From an uncultured Collinsella sp. (GTDB taxonomy: Bacteria; Actinomycetota; Coriobacteriia; Coriobacteriales; Coriobacteriaceae), in NCBI GenBank assembly GCA_959026725.1, contig CAUFMG010000005.1, positions 1-64,000 on the forward strand: DNA of 64,000 nucleotides, read 5' to 3'. A program made the translations under genes and the position numbers. The notes under the pieces were generated by a model, which saw only the letters and a list, made by a program, of their open reading frames with translations, was not told where the DNA came from and ran no database searches. Positions within the stretch are counted from its first letter, which is position 1. The number at the start of each line of letters is the position of its first letter. Of the stretch, positions 20,001-29,511 are shown one piece after another.

Positions 20001-20730
20001 CCATCGTTTTGCCGCTCGCCTCGAACGCGTCGATGGCGTCGAGCGCCACCTGCGCTTTCTCGGTCGCGGCCTTGCTCGCACCCAACGCCGCGCGATAGGC
20101 GTCGGCAAGCGCAGAGGTGTCAGCCTGGCCGCGCGCCACGCACACATCGTCCATGCCGCCCGGCAGCTGGCTCGATAGCTCCAGCAGGTCGCGCACCAGT
20201 CCTTTGATGGTGGTACCGGCGCCAAACGGCCCGCCCTCGCCCGCCATGGGATACCAAGCGTAGAGGGCCTTAAGCGGGGCGGCGAGCTCAGGCGCGGCAT
20301 CGGGTGCCGTCGCGCGACCCAGCACATGCTCGACAGCCTGATCCATGAGCTCGTCGGTATCGGTGAGCACCGTGAACTCGGGGTCGATGCCCAGCTCAAG
20401 CGCGTGCGCGCGCAGGATACGCGAGCACATGCCGTGAATGGTCGAGATCCACGCGTCGTCGACAGTCAGCGCTTCCTCGTCCATGCCCTCGTCGATAAGC
20501 GCACGGCGCACGCGGTCGCGAATCTCGGCCGCGGCATCCTTGGTAAAGGTGATGGCGAGCACCTGGTCCAGATGCTCGACGAACGGACCGGATTCGGGCG
20601 AGAGCGCGTAGACGATGCGGCGCGTGAGGGTAAAGGTCTTGCCCGAACCGGCGCCCGCCGAGACAAACAGCGGACGGTCGAGCGTTTTGACGATCTGCAG
20701 CTGTTGCGGCATCAAAGTCGAAAGATCCAT
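17098..20730 (-). CDS. addA: AddA-type UvrD/Rep helicase-nuclease
   Basis: A 1210-residue subunit of the AddAB recombination enzyme, which unwinds and resects double-strand ends for RecA. The UvrD-type motor has Walker A SAGAGSGKT near 24-32 and motif II MIDEFQDTD. Later motifs include MTVHASKGLEYP and VAMTRARE. The C-terminal RecB-like nuclease has the PD-(D/E)xK core ALVIDYKTGG. The order addB-addA with only three bases between, and the paired nuclease, support AddA over plain UvrD. In family knowledge the AddA nuclease cuts the 3'-ended strand. Confidence 0.9.
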   Translation of the reverse strand: MDLSTLMPQQLQIVKTLDRPLFVSAGAGSGKTFTLTRRIVYALSPESGPFVEHLDQVLAITFTKDAAAEIRDRVRRALIDEGMDEEALTVDDAWISTIHGMCSRILRAHALELGIDPEFTVLTDTDELMDQAVEHVLGRATAPDAAPELAAPLKALYAWYPMAGEGGPFGAGTTIKGLVRDLLELSSQLPGGMDDVCVARGQADTSALADAYRAALGASKAATEKAQVALDAIDAFEASGKTMEDAARLMMSCSMPRASKAFPKEQVELLKAEAADAFINIVLACGGPALDALVGLARAVEAEYRALKAGQSALDNNDLLRMAYEALRDYPAIRAAYEGRFKMVMIDEFQDTDQMQVDLIRYLTGAGERALCTVGDAQQSIYRFRGAEVEVFRRQERKVGSSAASETAAASDAPAGELVKLVRNFRSHDEVLRYVARVFDGDTGGLMQGFLDLEPSDKREDKLKAKASRRQAIFVAGGSTQERTQAKARAIAERFQALVKAGQPQGGMVLLLGRMTNADVYAQAFRNQGLDCVIAGGSVFAQAAEVQTVRALVCTLANPADTAQGLMPLLASPMFALGAQEFLALATKLDDQTGETSRRNIDAGIMSDSDVPGLQDLPLVTRAREVLRYALRRVGRDSFAAIARDTVNASGWFVRLAKRGPEGKAIAANVLKALDAVAEAEAEFGNSPRSIALAFDRFLAGKEAPGALNEEGDGAVRIMTVHASKGLEYPVVAVAECFGVRKSSGAAQMGRVEGGAQVVALPARFDGVKLADGTFVKGDDVKKQFEHAFKGKGTSLWLPPELMEDVCATGSPAEAFARLRNDDLRLSLEERARLLYVAMTRARELVILAMDAGVSRGKLCAPAFDVETDLTYDVLRRILPTDALDMPQLDADHLVFDNSQPGDYELISLADFTFGERAFEANASLDAEGGLVRGDVDTDAADDSASTIVPGPADPKPDSFELVYPQAVGVRMGICPYPMRDSYSYSSIAAALHAETEDRAAEARVPMDESGDDAELDGSEMTDADVAAVEPAGNPMALGSAFHAACQWLIEMGADALPAERADALARLWRLTPEQRERFDVALDRWLKSSVRAELLAWPCVRAEVPFFSLGCEDEDIARYGAYAEGAIDALATDPADPSRALVIDYKTGGTPDEAPDQLLEKHALQARVYADVLHKAGFEAATVKFVRVEQPDPTIFVEPAEPQVVTYNL

Positions 20731-20733
20731 GGT

Positions 20734-23700
20734 CTACACGTCCCTCCTTACAAACGTTCCTTCGTGGTTATACGAGCAGCGCGCATGCACGGCCTGAGCC
20801 GACGTCGGGTCGACGGCGGCAACGTTGCCTGCCTCGAGCTCGCGTAGGCGCTCGGCAATGCCGGTCTCCACGCGGTCGAGCAGCGTATCGAAGTCCATGC
20901 TACCGCCCTCGCCCGGAAAGCCCTTCTTAAGGCCCGGGATGCGACCGTCGCCGCGCTCTTCCTCGAGTAGCTCGGCGCTCGCGGCACCGCGCAACGCCGG
21001 CTTGCCGCCCTTGGTCGAAAAGTAGAGCGCCGCGCGGGTGTCCAAATCCAGCGCCCGGCGCATGGCCTGCGCATAGATAAGCGTCTGGGTATGGGGCGGC
21101 AGCCACCGCGGATCGTCGATGGGCGCCGTGCCCGATTCCTCGTCGCGCACCGTAGGGTCGGCGAGCTTAAACTCCTCAACGCCCGTGCGGTGCTTGTAGT
21201 CGATCACGACGGCGCGGTTCTCGGCATCCACATCCACGCGGTCGATGCGCCCGCCGAGCGGCCAGCCGGCATACTCAACGTTAAGATCGTTAAAGGCAAA
21301 CTCAAGGTAGCGCGGAGCAAAAGGAGTCAGCGCCTCGGCTTCATAGGCAAGCACGCCCTCCAGCTGCGGCAGAATCTCGGCCACCTGGCGCTCCTCCACC
21401 GGAGAGAGCGGCACCAGCGGGCCCTCGTTGCCGCGCTTGGAGGCATGCTCGGCCAAGGTCTCGTCAAAGACCTCGCGCAGCAGCTCCTGAGCACGTGGCA
21501 GGTTCTCGGGCGTCACGCGTTCCATGCCCTCCTGGGGCAGACGGGCGTGCAGGTGTTCCAGCACGTCGTGGACAAAGTTGCCCTTCTCCATATTGCCAAA
21601 GCCGGCGTCGATCGACTGGGGTTTCACGCGGTACGAGACGAACCAGCATAGCGGACAGGTCGAATAGGCCTCGATCTGCGAGGCAGACGTCAGGCGCGGC
21701 ACCAGCGGCGCATCCTTGCCCTCGCCATCGCGACGACGCAGGACCAGATACGGAATGGCTTCATCGCTCAGATGCTGAGGAGCTTCGCAGGTCACGCGCT
21801 CGCGCCTAAGACCTTCGCCTGCCGCGGGATCAAAGTCGGCGATGATATCGCCCTCGCCCACGCACGCGGGCTTGGCAGCGCCAGCGGCCTCGGCATGTGC
21901 CCGCAGCTCGGTCCATACGGCTGCCGGGTAGCACTCGCGCGCCTGGCGATCGTGCGTCACGCGGGCGAGCGCGACCGGACCGCTCGCCGCCCGCATTGCA
22001 CGGCCAAAGCGCACGCGCAGCAGGGCGGCGGGCTCCAAAGACACGCCGTCGCGGCGCAGCTCGGCCGTCAACGTGGCAAGCGGGCCCTCTTCGTGCGAAA
22101 GCGGGTAGCTGTCCAGGTCGACATCGACAAACAGCACGGCATCGTAGCTGCCAGGGCGCAGAACCGACGCATCGGCAAGCGACACAAAGCGCACTTGTGC
22201 CCGTGGTGTGCGATCGACCTCGTAGGTCTCGTAATCGTAAGCGGCACTGCGCTTGTCCACCTTGGTTCGAACGCCGTCGAGAACCGGCACGGTCGCAGCC
22301 TGCGACACGTCGAGCGCGCGAGCATCGTTCATAAGGATGTCGATGGCATGGCGCAGCAAAGCCGTCTCTGCCTGGCGACGGGCCTGGCCGTCAAGGCCGC
22401 CTAGAGCGCGATCGGGCAACGCCTCGGCAACGGCAAGCATGGCCTTAAGCGCCGTCACGGGCTTGTCACGCCACAGCGCCTGGAACACGTCCGAGACCAC
22501 ACACGGTACGTTCTTAAACCAGTTATCGTCGCTCGTCGCCTTGCGCGCGCCCCTCACCTGGCCCTGAACGCTCTGCAGCAGGCTCTTGACGCCCGCGGTA
22601 GTCTTGCTGCGCGAGAGACGCATATTCTTATCGAAGGTACGGGCATTGACGGCATCAGCGCCCGAAAGCGGACTGTAGATCCAGTCGGTAAGCTCCGGCG
22701 CGGGCCACCACTCAGTCTTGGAAGCGGTGCCCTCGTCGGCGGCTTTCATACGCTCGATCAGGTTGGCGAGCGCCGTAAACTGCCTGCCCGCGATGGACTG
22801 GGAAAACGCCGTGAACTCAGTCGTCTCGGCCGCAATGTGACGCGCCGCCAAACGGGCGGCGAGCTCGCCGAACAGCTGGGGTGCCCGGGCAGAAACGACG
22901 AGCACGCGCACGGGGTCGGCGGGCGTTGCAGTAGCTTTATCGGCCTTGGACTCCTTGTGCGCTTTCACCAACTTATCGATGGCGTCCGCATAGACATGAG
23001 CACGGGCATGGGGGCCGGCGACCTCAATAAAGGCAGGCTGAGCGGCGGCCCCGCAAGCGACATCAGACGCGACGGCGTCCTCCCCCAGCGGCGCGATCTC
23101 AAACAGCACACCGCGGGCATCAAATGCCGTGGCAAGCTCCTCGCGCATCGCCGCCTGCTCGCGGGCAAGCAGCACGACGACCTCTCCCCCATTGTTCGCC
23201 ACGGCAGACAGCAGCTCGAGTAGACCGTGCGTAAACGACGTGGTACCGCGCACGCATACGGCGCGGGCGCACGCCGGCAGGCTATCGGCCAGGGCACCGG
23301 CCATAATGTCGGCTGCCTCGCAGGGCTCGACCATATCTCGACGGTCCAAACCGCCCGCGTAGGCACGCAAAAGCTCAAACACACGAGCCTCGGCATCGCT
23401 TTTTGGCTCAGGCCGGCAGTTGTCGCCACGGCATCGTTCGGCACCCGTCCCCGCCACACCCGGCAGCACATCGCGGGCCATGCGCGCGAGCATGCGCACC
23501 GTGCCCTGGCTACGCGAAAGCGGCTGCAGGTCGGCATCGTCGCGGCGGGCAATCATATCCGAAAACAGCATCTGACGTTGCAGGTTGTCGACGAAACCGC
23601 GCCCGTCGCCCAAAAGCTCCCAAAGCGAGCGAAGCCACGATGCGGGTGTCTTGTAGTCGATACCCAGCGAAATGCCGGCTTCCGCCGCATCATGACGGCA

Positions 23701-23832
23701 CAGATCGAGCTCGGCAAACGTTGGTGCCAGCAACACGGCACGCCCGTGACGGGCAATAAGGTCGGCAAGCAGCGCCGACTCGGCATCGCTCAAATCCGTG
23801 CCGGCATTGGTGGTATAGATTCGAACAGGCAT
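20734..23832 (-). CDS. addB: AddB-type PD-(D/E)xK nuclease/helicase-like subunit
   Basis: A 1032-residue partner of AddA. The N-terminal part has an inactivated helicase fold without a Walker A loop (the region reads GRAVLLAPTFAELDLC). The C-terminal nuclease contains STCPLCWF, GNFVHDVLEHL and the catalytic AVVIDYKHRTG. In well-studied AddB proteins one Cys before the nuclease and three near the C terminus hold a 4Fe-4S cluster. Here the N-side Cys exists (STCPLC) but the C-terminal end offers only one (HARCSYNHEG), so the cluster is probably changed or lost. It starts at 23832 and the addA start follows after 3 bases. Confidence 0.85.
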   Translation of the reverse strand: MPVRIYTTNAGTDLSDAESALLADLIARHGRAVLLAPTFAELDLCRHDAAEAGISLGIDYKTPASWLRSLWELLGDGRGFVDNLQRQMLFSDMIARRDDADLQPLSRSQGTVRMLARMARDVLPGVAGTGAERCRGDNCRPEPKSDAEARVFELLRAYAGGLDRRDMVEPCEAADIMAGALADSLPACARAVCVRGTTSFTHGLLELLSAVANNGGEVVVLLAREQAAMREELATAFDARGVLFEIAPLGEDAVASDVACGAAAQPAFIEVAGPHARAHVYADAIDKLVKAHKESKADKATATPADPVRVLVVSARAPQLFGELAARLAARHIAAETTEFTAFSQSIAGRQFTALANLIERMKAADEGTASKTEWWPAPELTDWIYSPLSGADAVNARTFDKNMRLSRSKTTAGVKSLLQSVQGQVRGARKATSDDNWFKNVPCVVSDVFQALWRDKPVTALKAMLAVAEALPDRALGGLDGQARRQAETALLRHAIDILMNDARALDVSQAATVPVLDGVRTKVDKRSAAYDYETYEVDRTPRAQVRFVSLADASVLRPGSYDAVLFVDVDLDSYPLSHEEGPLATLTAELRRDGVSLEPAALLRVRFGRAMRAASGPVALARVTHDRQARECYPAAVWTELRAHAEAAGAAKPACVGEGDIIADFDPAAGEGLRRERVTCEAPQHLSDEAIPYLVLRRRDGEGKDAPLVPRLTSASQIEAYSTCPLCWFVSYRVKPQSIDAGFGNMEKGNFVHDVLEHLHARLPQEGMERVTPENLPRAQELLREVFDETLAEHASKRGNEGPLVPLSPVEERQVAEILPQLEGVLAYEAEALTPFAPRYLEFAFNDLNVEYAGWPLGGRIDRVDVDAENRAVVIDYKHRTGVEEFKLADPTVRDEESGTAPIDDPRWLPPHTQTLIYAQAMRRALDLDTRAALYFSTKGGKPALRGAASAELLEEERGDGRIPGLKKGFPGEGGSMDFDTLLDRVETGIAERLRELEAGNVAAVDPTSAQAVHARCSYNHEGTFVRRDV

Positions 23833-23963
23833 GGTCCTCCGCTCAAACCGTTCGCAATAATCAATGCATCCATCCTACCCGCCCAAGCGGACACATTGCC
23901 ACCGCAGTTCCATCTTTTGGTACAAAGCAACCTGAACCCAACGCACCAGCCGATTGCAGGCAT

Positions 23964-23990
23964 ATAAAAACCGCCCCCGGAGGGACGGTT
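23964..23990 (-). terminator. Terminator of the YerC-type regulator gene
   Basis: A stem AACCGTCCC / GGGGCGGTT on the minus strand followed by TTTTTATAT. It lies 26 bases after the gene that ends at 24017. The rest of the gap to addB (23833-23963) shows nothing further. Confidence 0.8.
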
Positions 23991-24016
23991 CTTCGTAATT
24001 CAATGTTGTCGCTGGC

Positions 24017-24316
24017 CTACTCGCCATCCTCCAACTTAATGAGGATCTTGCGGTAGCCACCGTACTCGCCGTTCAGCGCCTTTGAAACGCGGCTCACCGT
24101 GGTGGACGAAGCGCCGGTACGGGCCTGAACCTCAACATAAGGCTCGCCCTCGTCCAAATAGCGCGCAACCTGCAAACGCTGAGAAAGGTCGCAAATCTCG
24201 CGCGGCGTGCAGATATCGGTCAAAAACGCTTGGATATCCTTCTCGTCGTCCAAAAGGCTAAATGCGTGGACCAGCTGCTTGACATCTGGCTTGTCAAACA
24301 TGTTCTCGATATTCAT
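24017..24316 (-). CDS. TrpR-like YerC/YecD family transcriptional regulator
   Basis: A 99-residue TrpR-superfamily DNA-binding protein. The helix-turn-helix region runs from ICTPREICDLSQRLQVARYL to ARTGASSTTVSRVSKALN, and the end GGYRKILIKLEDGE is typical of the YerC/YecD subfamily. Its regulon is not known from the sequence. In the family the protein does not necessarily sense tryptophan. It is monocistronic with a terminator. Confidence 0.88.
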   Translation of the reverse strand: MNIENMFDKPDVKQLVHAFSLLDDEKDIQAFLTDICTPREICDLSQRLQVARYLDEGEPYVEVQARTGASSTTVSRVSKALNGEYGGYRKILIKLEDGE

Positions 24317-24640
24317 CGATCACCGCCAAACCCGCCAAAAGGCATCGAAGTTGATACTGACATCGGGCATCGTTCACCCGTTCTATGCAATAGGGCAACG
24401 CCTGTGGCTTTTGCCCGTAGCAGTGTAGCACACCACCAAACTAAAGCGACAAGACTCTCTGCCAGCGGCGCGTTTTTCAGGACGAACGCCGTTTAGAAAC
24501 CATATGCGCACGTAAGCTCCACGAATATTTGAGACAATGGGCGCCCAAACACCGCGGCGCGCCCGCGCAACCATCCAGGTCGCCGCCGTAAGCCGCTTCA
24601 CGCGACGCCAGCAATCCCGGCGCAAGAAAGGATTCACGCC
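24317..24640. other. Divergent intergenic region without a gene
   Basis: It separates the YerC-type gene (minus) from the holin-like gene (plus). No open frame here has coding character and no strong hairpin is seen. Both promoters are expected here but none is clear enough to place. Confidence 0.5.
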
Positions 24641-25006
24641 ATGCGCTTTATGCTTAACTGGCTCTTCACCTCGATCGCCATCGCGATCGCCACGTTCCTC
24701 GTCCCCGGTATCCAACCCTTCGGCTTTGCCGAGACCTGGGTCTGCTTTGCCTTTGTGGGACTGTTCCTGAACATTGTCGATTCGTTCGTCAAACCGTTCC
24801 TCACGGTCATCTCGCTGCCGCTCACGATCATTACGCTGGGCATTTTCCAGCTTGTCGTCAACAGCTTTATGCTTGAGCTCGCGAGTTACCTGTCGGTCAA
24901 CCTGCTGGGCGTCGGCATCTCCATCGCCAGCTTTGGATCGGCCTTTATGGGCAGCATCCTGGTGTCCATCACGCGCAGCATCCTCGACAGCATCGCCGAG
25001 GACTAA
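24641..25006 (+). CDS. Phage-holin-family-IV-like (YvlD-type) membrane protein
   Basis: A 121-residue protein with four hydrophobic helices and short loops. It begins MRFMLNWLFTSIAIAIA and contains the VDSFVKPFLTVISLPLTIITLG pattern that marks the DUF360/YvlD group of small bacterial membrane proteins. Despite the family name it need not be phage-derived; there are no phage genes nearby. A GCAAGAAAGGA site precedes the start, and a strong terminator follows. Confidence 0.85.
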   Translation: MRFMLNWLFTSIAIAIATFLVPGIQPFGFAETWVCFAFVGLFLNIVDSFVKPFLTVISLPLTIITLGIFQLVVNSFMLELASYLSVNLLGVGISIASFGSAFMGSILVSITRSILDSIAED

Positions 25007-25046
25007 AATGGCCATTCCGGCCGTGTCCGTCTCAACAGCCCAAAAC

Positions 25047-25085
25047 GAAGGCCGCCCATCGCAAAAATGGGCGGCCTTCTTATTT
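25047..25085 (+). terminator. Intrinsic terminator after the holin-like gene
   Basis: A 13-bp perfect stem (GAAGGCCGCCCAT / ATGGGCGGCCTTC) with a short A-rich loop, followed by TTATTT on the plus strand. Convergent with the Rrf2 gene. Confidence 0.9.
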
Positions 25086-25147
25086 GCCAAGTCTCAAAGG
25101 GCGAGAAAATCTACCATTTCCACCCCGTCCCCAAATGCAGGTGTGGG

Positions 25148-25576
25148 TTAGATGACGTAGTCGTAGCCATGGTTGGGAGCGACAAGTTGATCGAGCGTCA
25201 CACCGTCGAGGTAGTCGTTGATGAGCTTGTCCAGGTTCTTCCACACGTCGAGCGTGGGGCACTCATCCGAACGCGAGCAGCCCTTGCAGTCGCCATCCAG
25301 GCAGGCGACCGGCGCCAGACTGCCCTCGGTCAGGCGCAAGATCTCGCCCACCGTGTATTGCTCGGGCGGGCGCGTGAGCACATAGCCGCCGCCCTTGCCG
25401 CGCATGCCCGAGAGCATGTTGGCGCGCACGAGCGTAGCCAAAATGTTCTCGAGATATTTCTCGGAAATCCCCTGTCGCGCCGCGATCTCTTTGAGCGGGA
25501 TGCGACCGGCTGCCTGGTGCTCGGCCAGATCGACCATAACGCGCAGGGCATATCTGCCCTTAGTAGAAACCAACAT
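25148..25576 (-). CDS. Rrf2-family transcriptional regulator with Cys cluster
   Basis: A 142-residue regulator of the IscR/CymR/NsrR group. The winged helix starts MLVSTKGRYALRVMVDLA; the recognition region is IPLKEIAARQGISEKYLENIL, followed by the wing GMRGKGGGYVLTR. A cluster C-x4-C-x2-C-x5-C (CLDGDCKGCSRSDEC) could bind an Fe-S cluster or sense thiols. It is divergent from cysK, which suggests control of cysteine synthesis, or of Fe-S supply as for IscR. That link is inferred from position only. Confidence 0.9.
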   Translation of the reverse strand: MLVSTKGRYALRVMVDLAEHQAAGRIPLKEIAARQGISEKYLENILATLVRANMLSGMRGKGGGYVLTRPPEQYTVGEILRLTEGSLAPVACLDGDCKGCSRSDECPTLDVWKNLDKLINDYLDGVTLDQLVAPNHGYDYVI

Positions 25577-25693
25577 GTATAGTGCTGCCTTTCGGTCATT
25601 TAGTCCGTAGAAATTCTAGCCGAAATATTGGTTTTGAAAATACCCATTCCGGTCAAGATGGTTAATCGACTCGTAATAATCTTCTATTTCCTA

Positions 25694-25722
25694 TTGCGTT
25701 ACTAGGCTTTACTGTCTACTAT
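25694..25722 (+). promoter_or_regulatory. Candidate sigma-70 promoter of cysK
   Basis: TTGCGT (25694-25699) and TACTAT (25717-25722) are spaced by 17 bases, about 107 bases before the cysK ATG. The leader holds a weak AACCCA/TGGGTT stem. An Rrf2 operator would be expected near here but no clear palindrome could be assigned. Confidence 0.5.
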
Positions 25723-25829
25723 GCTTGCCAACAGCAAAACGAACAACCCATAAGGTTTGTGGGTTTCGCTGCTACACACACCGTAAAACCACACGGTATC
25801 CAGTCATTTGAACACTTTGGAGGTTCACC

Positions 25830-26768
<939 letters not shown>

Positions 26769-26881
26769 AGCTTCTCGTTCTTAGAACGAGCCCAAGGCAC
26801 GCCGGTCTCCCCTCTCTTCTGGCAGCCTGAGCTCATCCCAACAGGGTGTCCCACAGGACGCCCGAACTTGCTACAATGTCT

Positions 26882-26920
26882 GCGGCGCGGAACCAGCCTC
26901 CCGCGCCGCTTTTCTTTTTT
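26882..26920 (+). terminator. Intrinsic terminator between cysK and mnmA
   Basis: A 9-bp stem GCGGCGCGG / CCGCGCCGC followed by TTTTCTTTTTT. A TACAAT just before it (26872-26877) resembles a -10 element, which would place the hairpin at the very start of the mnmA leader. No -35 element supports that reading. Confidence 0.85.
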
Positions 26921-26949
26921 GGCCACATGCCACCAAGGAGAACCTCCCC

Positions 26950-28050
26950 ATGCACAATAAGCGCGTGCTCGTCGCCATGAGCGGCGGCGTCGATTCCAGC
27001 GTGACCGCGTATCTGCTCAAAAGTCAGGGTTACGAATGTGTCGGTGCCACCATGCGCCTCACCTGCCCCGCGCCCGATCCCGTCACGGGCATGAGTAAGG
27101 TCGACCGCGATATCGCCGATGCAAAGGCCGTCGCCGAGCGCTTGGGGATACCCCATCATGTGCTCGACCTGCAGCAGACGTTCGACCACAGCGTTATCGA
27201 GCGCTTTGTGAACGCCTACCAGGAGGGGCTGACGCCCAACCCGTGCATCATCTGCAACCGCCATATTAAGTTTGGCGCGTTGCTGGATGCGGCGCTGGAC
27301 ATGGGCTGCGACTACATCGCCACGGGTCACTATGCCAAAACGAGCCAGACGCCCGACGGCACCTGGCAGCTGCATCGCGGCGAGGACCCCAAAAAGGACC
27401 AGAGTTACTTTTTGTATTCGCTCACACAGGAGCGGCTGTCGCGCACGATCTTTCCGCTGGCTGGGCTGGACAAAGAGCGCGACGTGCGCCGCATTGCCGC
27501 CGAACAGGGCTTCATAAACGCCAAGAAAGCCGAAAGCGAGGACATCTGCTTTATCGCGGATGGCGACTATGCGGGCTATATCGAACGTCGGTGCGGACAT
27601 CCCGCTACACCGGGCGATATCGTGTGGCGCGACGGCAGCGTGGTCGGACGCCACAACGGCGCGCTGCGCTATACCATCGGCCAACGCAAGGGCCTGGGCG
27701 TCGCGATGGCGCATCCCGTGTACGTAACGGGCGTCGACGCCGCCAACAACACCGTACATCTGGGCGAAGCCGAGGACCTGGCGGCCACAGCACTCATGGC
27801 CAACGACTGGATCTGGAGCGCCCCTGCCGACCACATGGAGGCAGAGCTCGATGCCGGCGGCATTCGCGTGGGCGCCAAGTACCGCTACCGTCAAAAGGAC
27901 CAGGCAGCGACCCTTACGCGTGACGAAAATGCGCAAATGCTGCTAACCTTTGACGAGCCGCAGCGAGCCATCGCCCCCGGTCAAGCCGTTGTAGTCTACC
28001 GCGGCGACATCGTCCTGGGCGGCGGCACGGTGACCGGCGCGCTTAAGTAG
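26950..28050 (+). CDS. mnmA: tRNA-specific 2-thiouridylase MnmA
   Basis: A 366-residue enzyme that thiolates U34 of Glu, Gln and Lys tRNAs. The PP-loop MSGGVDSSVTAYLL is near residues 12-25. The catalytic cysteine is in NPCIICNRHIKFG near residue 101, and its disulfide partner is in SEDICFIADGDY near 200. The C-terminal beta-barrel is complete (QAVVVYRGDIVLGGG). It needs a sulfur relay fed by cysteine desulfurase; cysK lies directly upstream, but a terminator separates them. It converges on the HTH-HipA gene with only 8 bases between stops. Confidence 0.97.
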   Translation: MHNKRVLVAMSGGVDSSVTAYLLKSQGYECVGATMRLTCPAPDPVTGMSKVDRDIADAKAVAERLGIPHHVLDLQQTFDHSVIERFVNAYQEGLTPNPCIICNRHIKFGALLDAALDMGCDYIATGHYAKTSQTPDGTWQLHRGEDPKKDQSYFLYSLTQERLSRTIFPLAGLDKERDVRRIAAEQGFINAKKAESEDICFIADGDYAGYIERRCGHPATPGDIVWRDGSVVGRHNGALRYTIGQRKGLGVAMAHPVYVTGVDAANNTVHLGEAEDLAATALMANDWIWSAPADHMEAELDAGGIRVGAKYRYRQKDQAATLTRDENAQMLLTFDEPQRAIAPGQAVVVYRGDIVLGGGTVTGALK

Positions 28051-28058
28051 CCGCGGGT

Positions 28059-29432
28059 TTATCGCTGCACGTGTCGAAGTACCTCAACAGCGGCACTAAC
28101 CTCGATTACGCGACGCTCGAGGCCGCGGCAAATGGCCTCGAGTCGACCCTCCGCCGTCGCCCATTCGCTCTGCGAAAGAATCTCAATCGCCTCATCAACA
28201 AATCCGTTGAGCCGCGATGACTCGAACCAATCGAGCGAGTCCGCAAGCGCCAGTTGGACGGAAGGGTCGGGCCCAAACGGCTTAGCGGAAAACCCAAACT
28301 CCCCAGCTGCGAGCACGGCAGTTGACACGTTGTACCACAGGCAGTTGCCGCTATCGAACAGCGGAGCAGGTTTTATCTCCAGGGTGTCGACATTACGGAT
28401 GATGCCGAAGTTTCGCCAATGGCGGTCGCTGTTGGCCAAAAGGGCATCGCAGACAATCATCCGCGACATAGACCTTCTCACAGCGGCCTCATCGGCACCA
28501 TGCTTGCCAAGGTAGCGACAGTATCGATCGTATGTCGAGCTTCCTCGCTGGCCGCCAAGGGCGTTCTTAACGTAAACAGCCGGAACGTATTCCTCGCGGC
28601 CATCAAGAAAGTCGTCGCACAGACACACAGGGCCATCGAACATCCGCTCAACCGTATAAGGAACAAACTCGCCCTCCGACAGCAAGCGACGATGAAGAGC
28701 CGTTGCAACCGCCTCGTTAAAGGGCCGTTGGTCGTCCATGCCGCACCCCTTGACCAGAACGCGAACACCGTTGCGAATCACCCACGATTTAGGGAGCTCG
28801 CCCTCGGACGTGTTATCCGGATTTTTAAGGCCGATGCCTTCCAACCAACCCGAACGCTCTTCGGGCGCCGATCGCTCAAATTCGTTCTCAAAGTAATTGA
28901 TGTTTTGCCATTTGAGTTCGGCGCAATCGGCCGGCCGCAGCCAATAACAATCCGAAAGCGATAGGCCCAGACACCGAACCGGAACCTCGATACCACTGGC
29001 AATTCCCAGTTCACGATAGCGCGAGACGAGTCCGGGGCGGACGTCAGGCACCGACCGATGGCCCCACCACACGTTGAGCTCCCGTTTATTCACCGTAGGA
29101 GAAGAGCTCGAGCACGTGCCAAACGGCATTCGTTGCGCATCGAGGACCTCGGCGATTTCGAAGGGAAACTCACGCGTCGGATCAAATGAGACACGAGCGA
29201 CCTCGTAATCGGCGGACATCAGCGTAAACTTGCGCCCCACATCGGCCGCAGGACGACGTCCACGTTTGCGGACCTTTTGATAGGCGACCGCGGAATTGTA
29301 CTCGACCATCTTCCGTCCGCCCACAATATCGCACGCGAGCGTTCCCGATGCGGCAAGTTGAGATATGCGGGCTTTCGTAACGCCCAGCAGGCGGGCAGCA
29401 TCACCCATAGACAAGTACTCAGACGTATCCAT
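28059..29432 (-). CDS. HTH domain fused to a HipA-like kinase
   Basis: A 457-residue protein. Residues about 6-60 form a MerR/excisionase-like helix-turn-helix (LSMGDAARLLGVTKARISQLA, then GGRKMVEYN). The C-terminal half resembles HipA/CtkA-type kinases: Lys in VLVKGC, Glu in PFNEAVATALHRRL, the catalytic loop NSDRHWRNFG and the metal-binding PLFDSGN. HipA systems normally split the DNA-binding antitoxin HipB and the kinase HipA into two genes; here one chain holds both. No separate hipB lies beside it. The start at 29432 has GAGGTG about 9 bases upstream. Targets are unknown. The AT-rich upstream region carries an inverted repeat that might be its operator. Confidence 0.75.
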   Translation of the reverse strand: MDTSEYLSMGDAARLLGVTKARISQLAASGTLACDIVGGRKMVEYNSAVAYQKVRKRGRRPAADVGRKFTLMSADYEVARVSFDPTREFPFEIAEVLDAQRMPFGTCSSSSPTVNKRELNVWWGHRSVPDVRPGLVSRYRELGIASGIEVPVRCLGLSLSDCYWLRPADCAELKWQNINYFENEFERSAPEERSGWLEGIGLKNPDNTSEGELPKSWVIRNGVRVLVKGCGMDDQRPFNEAVATALHRRLLSEGEFVPYTVERMFDGPVCLCDDFLDGREEYVPAVYVKNALGGQRGSSTYDRYCRYLGKHGADEAAVRRSMSRMIVCDALLANSDRHWRNFGIIRNVDTLEIKPAPLFDSGNCLWYNVSTAVLAAGEFGFSAKPFGPDPSVQLALADSLDWFESSRLNGFVDEAIEILSQSEWATAEGRLEAICRGLERRVIEVSAAVEVLRHVQR

Positions 29433-29463
29433 ACACCGCATCACCTCGTTAAGTAATTTAAAC

Positions 29464-29500
29464 GTTTAGTTAATAGATTACATGCATCATAATACTAAAC
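29464..29500. promoter_or_regulatory. Inverted repeat upstream of the HTH-HipA gene
   Basis: GTTTAGT (29464-29470) and ACTAAAC (29494-29500) face each other in an unusually AT-rich stretch. The position before a self-contained DNA-binding kinase suggests an autoregulatory operator. The 7-base arms are short, so chance is possible. Confidence 0.3.
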
Positions 29501-29511
29501 AACCCAAAGCG

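Noticed and set aside
25723..25829. Riboswitch or T-box in the cysK leader
   Set aside because: Only a weak 6-bp stem is visible, with no T-box or SAM-type conserved bases and no terminator hairpin before the start.
26872..26920. mnmA promoter directly before an attenuator hairpin
   Set aside because: A TACAAT is present but no -35 element at the right spacing; the hairpin is better explained as the terminator after cysK.
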